From the NCBI GenBank assembly GCA_014529385.2, contig CM043945.1, forward strand, positions 3,382,312-3,446,311: 64,000 nt of DNA. The letters run 5' to 3'. Position 1 is the first letter of the stretch. The number at the start of each line of letters is the position of its first letter. Source of the stretch: Adiantum capillus-veneris. Taxonomy: Eukaryota; Streptophyta; Polypodiopsida; Polypodiales; Pteridaceae. Below, one piece after another: positions 54,948 through 64,000 of this stretch. The translations under genes and the position numbers were made by a program. Below the pieces are notes generated by a model, which was not told where the DNA came from, did not search any database, and worked only from the letters and a program-made list of their open reading frames with translations.

Positions 54948-55465
54948 CATGGAAAGTAGCCCACGAGCCCTGTGAGTGTGTGATGGCACCCTCTTACTGC
55001 CAAACTCAGTCTGCAATGGCCTGGAGCCAGTTCCCACACAGCCCTTGACTCTCGGTGTCTCCCCGCACAACTTTAGGAAAATTTACTTTTAACCTAAGAC
55101 GGGCAATACGAATCAGAATTTAATGTCGGAACTTGCTATACTAAGCTCTAACTAAGGTGTATTAACCTGGGTACCTACCATATTTAGCAGCCCCCGGCAT
55201 CTGAAAATGCATTTTTTTCAAATTTGGGGTACGGGTGCAGTTTTTCGAGACGGTGAAAACTGACGAGTCGGGTGACGAAAAACTTACTATTTTTGGAAAA
55301 TTTCCACAAAAATTATTTTAATTCACTTTTGGAAGCTTTATGACATTCTAAACATCATGGCATCGACAGATTTTGGAAAACTGCTAAAATAGTAACTTTT
55401 TCATTATGATCGTTTCATGGTACAATGGTGTTCTTTTAGCTCGGGGTCGGAGACCTTAGAGTATA

Positions 55466-55980
55466 TACACTATTTACACTCATCGGAAAGATATTATCAG
55501 TGAATTTTCCCTTGTTGATGAATTATAAGGGCATTATTAGGTAATTTTGCAAAAAATCACACATTAACATGGAACTTTTTCCTCCCTCTCCAAACATTGC
55601 CCTTAATTACTTAGTACTTAGTACCCTTTCACCCCTCCTAGATGGCCTTCTCCGGGACAACTGCATGCATGGGTTGAATAGTTGTGTCTATGCATAGTCG
55701 TGATTGGATCTACCATGATATGAAGATCAATGCAATTCAACTCAATATGGTATGCAAGAGCTGGGTCTCGAGTAAATAACTCAAGGGTTTTCAATGTCGA
55801 GGTTTGTTGATGATATCTTCCAAAGAGAAAATCTTATAGCTTATGTGCTCTCTCTTTGATACTACCATCAGGGTGTTTTAGCGCGCTGATTGCTTGAGCT
55901 GTTGGTAGCACTTTAGACGGTTGTCGAGCTTTTTCTCGCCATTGGTAGCTCGGTCTGCTTGGTGCATGGTGTTTTAGAGT
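55466..55980 (-). other. 3' non-coding section of element H (right part) with a polypurine-like motif
   Basis: No genes. At 55624-55639 a tract (CCCTTTCACCCCTCCT) followed by AGATGGCC...CCGGGACAACT matches the element A region at 2831-2865 (CCCCTCCTAG...CCCGGACAACT). It is thus a conserved motif after the WxPK coding end. Confidence 0.5.
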
Positions 55981-56808
55981 CTATTGAGACTTAACTAGCC
56001 ACTGTTTAATTGGTTTCGCGTTGTGTGGAGAAGATAAGTTCTCCTTTTTCTTCCAAACCTTTATCATGTTAGGTTTCTTGTTCATAGATGCTCTATTCTG
56101 TGCTCGAATCCTTGGAACCGTCTTCTGTTTCTTTGGTGAAGTTTTAGGCACCCATATCTTATCTGTTTTATCCACAAGTCATGCTTTTGGTACCCAAAAT
56201 TGCCTGACTCCTTGCATGCTTATTGTAGCATTTGTTGGTCGAGGGGATGCAAAAGATTTGCTTCGTGGATTGGTCTTCTGATTGCATCTTTTCCATTCCT
56301 CCTTGCTTGGTGCAATAGGAACAATGAGTTGCCCTCCTTTAAGTGATAGCTTTAGCTGATTCGTATCCCAATCTGGTACTGCTTTGTATGTACGCATCCA
56401 ATGAATGCCAGGAATCATCGTCTCATTCATGTGTTCATCTGGCAAGCATACAAACTGATGCAGACATGAGCATCCATGTACTAACACGTTCAAGTTGACT
56501 ACTCCCAATGTTGGAGTTGGATTCTTGTTGCATCCTTTGATTGTCGTTATTCCTGCGGTTAATGCTTGACTTGTTGCCTTCCTGTATATGGAATAACTAA
56601 CTGCATTCACTCTAGCTCCTGTGTCCACCAAAGCATTGGTGCTATGGTTGTTGAGCTGTACTTTGATTGGCAGATCCATTCCATCTAACCAGTCGTCATC
56701 TGTTGAAACTGTGTCTTTAGGTAATTCCCATTGTCGATCATCTATTTCCAAAGTGTTGATGGGAATCGGTATCTGTTGCTTCTTGAGGGCAGCTTTATGC
56801 TTGAGCAC
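55981..56808 (-). pseudogene. Second retropepsin-like domain and WxPK motifs of element H
   Basis: The frame from 56808 shows DLPIKVQLNNHSTNALVDTGARVNAVS (only words cited: ALVDTGARVN), then MIPGIHWMRTYKAVPDW, the same pattern as DSGAQTN...LLLGQPWQKQYNAMIDW in element A. A stop at 56179 is followed by further coding in the same frame to 55981 with FWVPKA, IWVPKT and VWKKKE. It lies directly after the integrase frame, from which it is separated by stops about 56815-56851. Active-site DTG is intact. Confidence 0.75.
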
Positions 56809-56850
56809 TCAAAGTCTAGCTTCCTCTTGAGCTTCATCAATAACCTGCTG

Positions 56851-57725
56851 TCACTTCATCTTCTTTTGTTTGGCTGCATGCATTCTCTCTAGAAATTCAT
56901 TGGTTAGTGGAAAATTGTATTTCTTTAAACGACATCCACTAATCCAATTAGCCATTGGTTCACCATCTAGGGTTGACAATTTTACTGCTCCACTTGAAGA
57001 TACATCTTCAATGATAAATGGTCCATTGAAGATGGGAATGTGTTGCTTAAGGGAATAGACTAGAACTAAGTCCCCTTTCTTGAAAATTTTGGTGATTAAG
57101 TGGGAATCAAAAAATTGTTTTTGTTTGCGCTTTTGTGCATAGATATGAGCTACAGCAATTAGCCTTTGCTCGTCTAGCTTTTCCAAATCTTCAAATCTTT
57201 CTGACAATTTATGTCCAGTACACTCAAGAGTCTGTGCTACCCTTAATGTCGGCAATATAAATTCTATTGGCAGTATGGCATCAAGACCATAAACAAGGTT
57301 AAAGGGTGTGGCATTTAAAGCTATTTTGAATGAAACTCGATAAGCCCATAGAGTGGCATGGAGATTCATTTCCCAATCTGTCCTTCCTGAACTAACCACT
57401 TTGGTCAGTACCGAGCTAAGAATTTTATTTGTATGCTCAGCTTGTCCGTTTGCCTGTGGGTGATAGGGAGCTGATTTGTTATGGATAACCATAAACTCAT
57501 TAAGCAAATACTCTATTACCTCGTTGAGGAAATGAGTTCCCCGATCACTGACAATCTCTATTGGCAGTCCATATCTTACGAATACATACTCATATAAGAA
57601 CACAACAGTGGTTCTGGCATCATCGTTTTTAGTCGCTTTAGCCTCGGCCCATTTGGTCAAGTAGTCCGTAGCTACATTGATATATTGAGCTTGGGTTCTA
57701 TAAGTAGGTGGCTGTATCGGTCCAA
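56851..57725 (-). pseudogene. Integrase core of element H
   Basis: Starting at FVGPIQPP: VATDYLTKWAEAKAT, IVSDRGTHF (second catalytic Asp), SAPYHPQANGQAE (catalytic Glu), then the C-terminal region ending NWISGCRLKKYNFPL, as in element A. The expected GIDF immediately before VGPI is broken by an insertion of about 290 bp; the residue at the first catalytic Asp reads Ser in the fragment at 58018. The frame is otherwise open, so the loss is fairly recent. Confidence 0.85.
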
Positions 57726-57729
57726 CAAA

Positions 57730-58022
57730 ATATCTACTCCTGTAGGCTGGAAATGCTAGGCTCCTTGCTAGTCTTGCTGAGAAGGTGCACTGCAAGTTGT
57801 TGGATCTTCTTCTGCCTTTTCTGCCAGAAAGTGCTAGTGCAGGTTTCTTTTACGGTGATTTAGTAAATTTTCCCTACTCACTTTTCCAACAAAGGTCGCT
57901 ATTGATAAATAAGTGAAAAATGTGTAAACTAGAAAAAATTGGCTTAATTTGAAGCAACGTTGATTCCAGCATCTTATTTTTCACAGCAAAAGCAACTGCT
58001 TCATGTTCTCAGCAATACTAGG
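57730..58022. mobile_element. Small insertion in the integrase, possible MITE
   Basis: About 290 bp with no equivalent in element A, separating AKWGI from VGPIQ. Near its ends are imperfect inverted words (TAGTCTTGCTGAGAA on the left; TTCTCAGCAATACTA on the right, 14 of 15 bases complementary). A target duplication is not clear, so the superfamily is unassigned. Confidence 0.4.
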
Positions 58023-58830
58023 CACTAATACCCCATTTTGCGAAGGCTCTAGCCCCCATCATTGGTCTTAAGGGCATGTTGTCTACTCGTGTTGGAATTT
58101 TTGCTCGTTGACAAGCATCACACCTTCGAACATATTCTTTAGCACTTGCAAAAAGTGTTGGCCACCATATGCCTGCCATCAAGATTGCTCGTGTGGTGGT
58201 CTCACTAGAAAAGTGACCTCCAGCTAATCCAGCATGTGCTTGTTCTATAATCGGAATATACTCGTTTTTATTTGCACAAAGACGCAAATGTTGATCTTTA
58301 CCTCTCCGATACAATTGGTTTCCAATAAGAGCATAGTTTCTTGCTTTCGTTTCAATTGCTCTTTGACGGCGTTTACTCATATCCTCTGGAAACGTTCTGC
58401 TCTATAAGTAAGTAACCAGATAGTTACTCCACTTGGAAACATGTGACATTTGAAATAATGTTACATGAGGAATGGGTGGTTTTTTTTGACACTGAGAGCA
58501 ATCTTTTACAAAAGATCTAACATCTTTTCTCATAGTCGGCCAAAATACTCCAAGTCTTAAGATTTGTTGCATAGTTTGATCTTCCGCAAAGTGAAGTCCT
58601 ACTATGGTAACATGTGCTTGACCTAGGTATTGATCCTTTTCCTCAGGGTTAATGCATAAAAGCAATATCCCATCTCGATTTCTCTTATATAGCCTCCCAA
58701 CTAGTAATTGCTGCATAGCCGATTGCTCGATTAAATCAATTGTGATAGGAAGTGGTGAATCCACTTGAGCTATTGTCATCAATGACACAATTTTTTCCAA
58801 CCATCTAGGTATCATTTCCACGGAGAACAA
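58018..58830 (-). pseudogene. Twin integrase H2C2 zinc-binding domains of element H
   Basis: First domain 58830-58402: GRLYKRNRD, GQAH...GLHF, GVFWPTM, CSQCQ. Second domain 58380-58018: NQLYRRGKD, EQAH...GGHF, GIWWPTL, CDACQ, then PLRPMMGARAFAKWG. A stop lies between (about 58399-58401) in the same frame. All four zinc ligands are present in both modules, and the second matches the second module of element A better than it matches its own neighbour, so the pair is ancestral. Confidence 0.85.
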
Positions 58831-58860
58831 ATAGCATCCGGTAGATCATCATCTACCCCT

Positions 58861-59412
58861 TTAGGTGATTACCTTAAAACATTCCTGGACAAATGATCTG
58901 CTCTTTGGTGTGTAGTGCCTTTTTTTACAACCACAGGAATCAAATTCGAGAAGAATGATGAACCATCTCACTATTCTCCCTATGCTGCATGGCTTGTTGA
59001 CCAAATATAACAAGGCTTGGTGGTCTACAAAAAACACAAACTTGTTGGCCAATAGGTAATGTCTATACTTTTTAACGGCATAGATCATTCCTAGTCCTTC
59101 TCTTACAGTGGTGGTGTAATTCTCTTTTGCCATATTCAATTGTCAGTTAGCATAAGAAATAGGAAAGTCAATTTTTCCATCTCCTGGCTGAGCTAGTATA
59201 CAAGCAATAGTAAAGTTTGAAGCATCTACATGTACGTGGAATACCTTATCCCAATCGGGTGCTTTCAATATTGGAGCTAAGGTGAGAGCTTGCTTAAGCT
59301 TCATGAAGGATTCTTCACATGCCTCGGTCCATTCAAAGTGTGTAATCAAGCTATACACCTGGGTTTTGCAATTATAGCATACATGTAGATGAACCGTCGA
59401 TAATATCCACAA
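58861..59412 (-). pseudogene. RNase H domain of element H
   Basis: VHVDASNFTIACILAQPG, then a stop, then NYTTTVREGLGMIYAVKKYRHYLLANKFVFFVDHQALLYLVNKP and ILLEFD. It keeps the segment deleted in element A. A frameshift follows near 58900. Confidence 0.85.
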
Positions 59413-60453
59413 TGTCCCATGAAGGCTTGTACCCCTTTGACTGTTGTTGGTCTAGGCAATTCAACAATGACATGAATCTTTTCAATATCAGTAGCTATGC
59501 CATTTTTAGACACTATATGTCCAATAATTTTCCCTTGTCTTCCCATGAATGTGCACTTTTCAGGGTTTAAGCAAATCCTGTAAAGTCTACATTTCTCGAA
59601 TACCTTTTTGAGGTGTTCAAAATGATCAGCTCGGATTGATGAATGTACGCATAAATAATCCATGTATACTTCTAAGAATTTCCTAAGATACTCTTTGAAA
59701 GCATGGCTCATCAATCTCTGAAATGTGGTTGGAGCATTAGTTAATCCCAACGACATAACCGGATAGGCAAATATACCCCATTCTATTGCAAAAGCAGTTT
59801 TATGATGATCTTTTGGGCCTACCAAAAGTTGATTGTATCCCGAAAAACCATCTAAGAAGCTGTAGGCTTCTTTTCGTGCCACTCGTTCTAAAACATGCTC
59901 AGTTATCGAAAGAGAAAAGTTGTCTCTAATGGTAGCTGCATTCACCTTTTTTGAGATTAACACACACTCGTAATTTCCCATTCTTCCTAGGTACTACCAC
60001 AATTGGAGATACCCAATCTGTGTGTTCAATTTCGTAAATGAATTCGGCTTCCTTCAGTTTTTCAGTCTCTTCTTTGATCTTTCTGATTTCTGGATCGACA
60101 CCCTTGAGATCCTTGTAAGACCAAGCAAAGATATCCCGGTATTCCTTTAACAAGCTCAACGAAAGCTTTTCTTCTTCTTCTATTAGGTCATTTGTAATGT
60201 AAGCCGGTCTAGGCTCTTTTCCTGGTTCAGTCAAGTCTACCCTTTTAGCATTTTCAGCTCCTTCGTAAGACTCGCCTTGTTTCCATAGTTCCCTAACAGG
60301 TTGTTCGATTATGATTTTCCGATCTTGGAGAGTATACTTTTTGTAATGGGATGGAACATGCATTACATCCTTACCATCCTCTTCCGTGGTTTCCATTTCG
60401 GTGGTGTATATCTCCTTTAGAGCTTTTTCAACTCTTGATATTTTTTTTTCCAC
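59346..60453 (-). pseudogene. Reverse transcriptase of element H
   Basis: Upstream part 60453-59926 (FAWSYKDLKGVDPE, EAEFIYEIEHTDWVSPIVVVPRK) and main part 59981-59346 (LDGFSGYNQLLVGPKD, LTNAPTTFQRLM, LNPEKCTF, AFMGHCGYYRRFIYMYA) in different frames. The catalytic box reads YMDY instead of YMDD, and the segment between GVDPE and EAEFIY lacks about 25 residues present in element A. The enzyme is dead. Confidence 0.87.
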
Positions 60454-61730
60454 TCAACTCTGGTCATGAGTGGTTTTTTATCCTGATGTTCTTCGTGAGT
60501 ACCCTTCCTTGTTTTTCTCGTTGTCTGAGACATTTTTGAGTTTCTGTTTGAAGGATATCTGCCAGTTATTTTATCCTTGACACAATCATTAGCATCTATC
60601 TGCATCAGGAATTGTGTTTTACTGGAGACTGATGGCATAGGTCGTGCTTTCACAATTTTAGTGTCTCTCTTTCTTCTATACCATTTTCGTCTTCTTGATT
60701 TCTGGTTTGGAAAGTCAAAAAACTTTTCCTCCCCTCCCTTTAAGAGTATCTGATTCCTCGTATGTTCTTTTTCTAATCCCGAATCTTCTGAGGTAGCTGA
60801 GTGTTCATCTAACTCATCAGTTGCGTCATAATAGAGGTCAGAAAAGACTTGTTGAGCTTTCAGCAAGTCCTTTGTTTCCTCATCCTTGTTTTCAATGTTA
60901 AGGACTGACATCATTTGGATGGGAATTATGTCATAGCCATCCTCATTGCAAAATTGAGTAGGCATAGACGTATTCACACATACATCCATTGTCGCTAAGA
61001 TTTGAGTCCACTCGAATGGTTCGAATAAATGTTCTGGAAAGGGTTCAAGTATGTAGGCTTCGTCTGTACATACCCTTTCTAGGATACATTCCTCTCGTCT
61101 CAAGCTTCCATTTTCTGAAGCTCCGCACATCCAAATAGGAGTGCCTTTGTTTAACCAAGATGGGAGTTTAGTTTCAGCCGAAGAGACTGAATCAAACTCT
61201 TGGATGGGTGTTTTCAAGACGTCTCTATAGGTGTGATCTTTTAGATTGACTCTTGTTATAGATCCCACTTGCTTCAAGTACAGAGAGTCGTTTCCCCAAT
61301 CTTGGATAAGTTGTACCTGTCGCATGAAAGGTCTTCCCAATATGATTTTAGAGTTGAGTTTTTTCCCAAAGTCTACTATGGCAAAAGTGTGTTGATATTC
61401 AATTCCACAAGAGTTGACTATCACTTTTTCTAGTAGCCCTGGTGGTCTTTCAATGTGTCCGTCAGCCAACTGCAATTTCATTCGCGTTTGTCTAATGGCT
61501 CACTGTCCCCAGGATTCCCATAGTGCTTTAGTGGCTATAGCTATGCCCGCTCCACTATCCAGTATTGCCATGGTTTCAATGTCATTATATTTCACTGGGA
61601 GGGTGGTGTTTCCTTCTTCCCCTTCATAATATTCTCCGACCTTGTTCATAGAAACTGATCGAATCTCTTTGTTTTCCGTTTTATTTTTTGAGCTTCCCAA
61701 ATTCTTAGAGATTAACCCTGTTATACCCAC
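60417..61730 (-). pseudogene. Protease and linker of element H
   Basis: Retropepsin from 61730: MAILDSGAGIAIATKALW, a stop near 61500, then LQLADGHIERP, FAIVDFGKK, IILGRPFMRQ. A charged linker follows with IWMCGASENGSLRREE and CVKDKITG, parallel to element A at 7526-8161. This is the canonical protease; the second protease-like domain is at 56179. Confidence 0.85.
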
Positions 61731-63263
61731 CTTCTCTAGGGTTTCTGTAAACGTTCCATAAGTATGGCATGAGTTTCAACGGTTCTCCCAAATTAAGAGT
61801 GCATTGGATAGGTGTAGACATGATTGAATGAATGTTGTCTACTTCTAGGGCCTGTTTGGCTCTTTTTACTTGAGTGGTCTTGCAAAAGATAGATTCATCT
61901 TCGTTATCTCCTAAGTAAGAAGGTAATGTCTTTAATGTCATTGGTTTAGATATTCCTAAAGCCTCCGATCCGTAATCCCCGTATAAGAATTGTAAATCCA
62001 TGTTCATATGAGGTGGTAGGTTATCCAACCAAACTTCCTCTATAAGAGCTGACTTTAAAGTTAGGCTCCCATCATTGATCTCTCTTACCTTTTCTTATAA
62101 GTGTCCTGGCAAATCTTCCTCTAAGAAAGGAATTCCGTCTAAGGCATCCTCTGTCCGTCACTATAAGCTCTGGTTTATTTGTTTCAAGGTGGGGTTCTGC
62201 CCACCACATCGGATTTTGCTTTCGTTTCTTCTACCACAAGCTCTTCCAGTTTTGCAATACTTTCAAGCTTGGGTTTTTGTTTATCCAACATTTCTTGCAT
62301 GATTCTTACCGAGTTTTGATAGGCTTTCAACTTAGCTGCTTTCATGTCTGGAGATGGATAGTTTTTCCATTTGTTTTCCATGTTTTGGCATGCTTTAAGT
62401 CCTGCTTAGTAGGCTTCCAAGGCGGCATTGATAGGCTCAAAAATTTTATCAACCAGAATGGATCTTCCAGATTTCACGGTTGTTTCCTTGAATTCACTAC
62501 CAGTTTCTTTCAACTTGTCCCGGGCTAGAATTTTTGCTTTCTCTTCGTTTTCAACCCGTTGTTTTTGTTTTCTCATCTCATATCTTTTGCTTCTGTTCCT
62601 TTTGATTCTTTGAGAAGAAACTTTCGTGTTCTCCGAATCATTAGAGGAATTGTGTTTCTTTTTCTTTGCCTCGGCTCTAGTGATTACCTTGATTGGAACA
62701 ATCAGTTTGCTCTCTGATGAGCTACTAGGCATCACTTGGACTACGTTGACTACAATTTTTCCTTTGTTCAAAGGATTCTTAGGACAATCTTCCGGAAAGT
62801 GTCCTCCCTTTTTGCAACATTGTATGCAATAGGCTTCAATTGGTTTGAGGTTTTTGTCAGGCTCTGGACATTCGTTCTTCCAATGGTCATCAGCACCACA
62901 GTTATGACAATTTCTTGTTTTAGGCTTCATCATGGGTCTTCCCATGGGAGGTCTGACACCTTGATTAGCTACATAGTACATTGGTGCGAGCTCTGGTGGG
63001 GCATAAGTTGTGGTTTCCTCCATTGGTGGTGGATGTGGACTATACCAATCTCCCTCTATCATTACTGTAGATGGACTAGGCTCTGCATAGGGTATAACAG
63101 GTACTAATGCTTTTTCATATATGACTCGTTCCGAGTGCATGTACTTTACAGGTACCGCATTATGTCCTGGATAAGGAGGTTGTTGTCCCAACACACGTTG
63201 AGGTCTCTCCATACACATTGGTGGTCTTTGAACTCGAGCCATATTAGGTTGATATATGTACAT
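61705..63263 (-). pseudogene. C-terminal gag and zinc knuckles of element H
   Basis: Block 63263-62406 has a Pro-rich part, knuckle CHNCGADDHWKNEC (regular CX2CX4HX4C) and a second, CIQCCKKGGHFPEDC, with one extra residue between Cys and His. A basic region and the words RSILVDKIFEP follow, as in element A. Blocks 62381-62184 and 62028-61705 continue to the protease with frame changes. Confidence 0.78.
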
Positions 63264-64000
63264 GGGTTTGTCCCTGGGACCTCATGGGCACGTACTAAAC
63301 ATTCCCATCATAATTTAGTCTAAAGTAGCACTCGTGAGTTTCATGGTTGGTACATTTACCCTTGATTGCACACCATTTTTGTGGCCTAATTGGTTGTCCT
63401 TGTGGGGAGATCCCCTGTCCTGGTCCTCTCATAGGTACTTTTTGCATATTGTTCATCATGTCATTCATCCTTTTTAGCATATCTTCTATGGCTGAGAGTG
63501 GTGCCGCAACAGCCGTTTCCACTTGTGGTGGTTTTGTGGATGTTGTCTTCTCGCTTTGGTTATCCTTAGGGACATCCTCTTCATTGAAGATCTCACAATT
63601 GTATCCTAGGTCAATAGCATCAGACACACACGCCTCTAGGGTTGTATGCTTTTTACTATAGAGCATAGCATGAAGTTCTTTGTCTAGCAGTCCCTCCTGA
63701 AACAATGATACAAGTCGCTCTTTTGCAGGTATCTCCATCTCTAGGCATCTGGCAATGTATTGTTTCATTCGAGTTGCACAATCCCTAATAGACTCACCAT
63801 GTTTCTGTTTAAAGATGTAGATTTGAGCTACCGTATTATGTTTAATCTCCATTTTAGAACAAGCAACTACAAATCCTTGAGCTAATGTGTTCAAGTCCAT
63901 GCTTGATCTTGGTGGAATGTTTTGGAACCATGTCAAAGATTTTCCTTCCAATGTCATTCCAAACCCCTCGAATTGAGTATGGAAATCGAATATACACTTC
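63264..64000 (-). pseudogene. Gag capsid-type region of element H, cut by the window edge
   Basis: Open from the edge (DFHTQFEGFGMTLEGKSLTWFQ) to 63295: IKHNTVAQIYIFKQKHGESI, RLVSLFQEGLLDKELH, then KWCAIKGKCTNHETHECYF. It matches the element A gag at 10600-11100. The N-terminal part lies beyond the window. Confidence 0.85.

Overview
The window is plant nuclear DNA made almost entirely of LTR retrotransposons nested in and recombined with one another. Plant origin is shown by primer-binding sites complementary to plant tRNA-Asp and initiator tRNA-Met, by plant-type Ty1/copia and Ty3/gypsy polyproteins, and by the large amount of nested repeat. I found no host gene, rRNA, tRNA gene or CRISPR. 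The species cannot be named; a large-genome land plant fits.

Layout. (A) 1-14826, minus strand: a very large Ty3/gypsy element, 5' LTR 13781-14826, tRNA-Asp-type primer site, leader with palindromes, gag, protease, RT, RNase H, two integrase zinc domains, integrase core fused to a second protease-like domain, then a long 3' region with the same palindromes; its 3' LTR lies left of the window. (B) 14827-31350, minus strand: a related pol-less element with its own primer site, a palindrome array, a gag-like ORF, a captured Ty1/copia-type protease and the same second-protease/WxPK module. Its 3' part is hit by a copia-type LTR (15819-17602). Its 5' LTR (24884-31350) holds a 217-bp hAT-like MITE, which itself holds an intact young Ty1/copia element (25110-30297). 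(D) 31351-34599: a decayed minus-strand copia. (E) 34690-36960: a decayed plus-strand gypsy. (F) 37300-39740: a decayed plus-strand copia. (G) 39758-41359: a 1.6-kb inverted repeat. (H) 41361-64000 (open at the right), minus strand: a second large relative of A, 3' LTR 41361-42276, interrupted at 48042-55460 by (J), a complete gag-only LTR element with 2.9-kb LTRs and a perfect 5-bp target duplication.

Most notable is a shared system in A, B and H. Each carries an array of palindromes with about 284-bp spacing. The palindrome sequence differs per element (ATCATACGCGTATGAT, ATCCTACGGGTAGGAT, AATAATCGCGATTATT), but both arms change together. Each element's LTR carries a matching half-site about 340 bp from its primer-site-proximal edge. 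A and H also share an unusual pol: two tandem H2C2 zinc domains before the integrase core and a second retropepsin-like domain after it, followed by W-[ILV]-P-K repeats; B keeps that 3' module without pol. Only the copia at 25110-30297 looks capable of encoding a full polyprotein; the other coding regions have stops, frameshifts or deletions.
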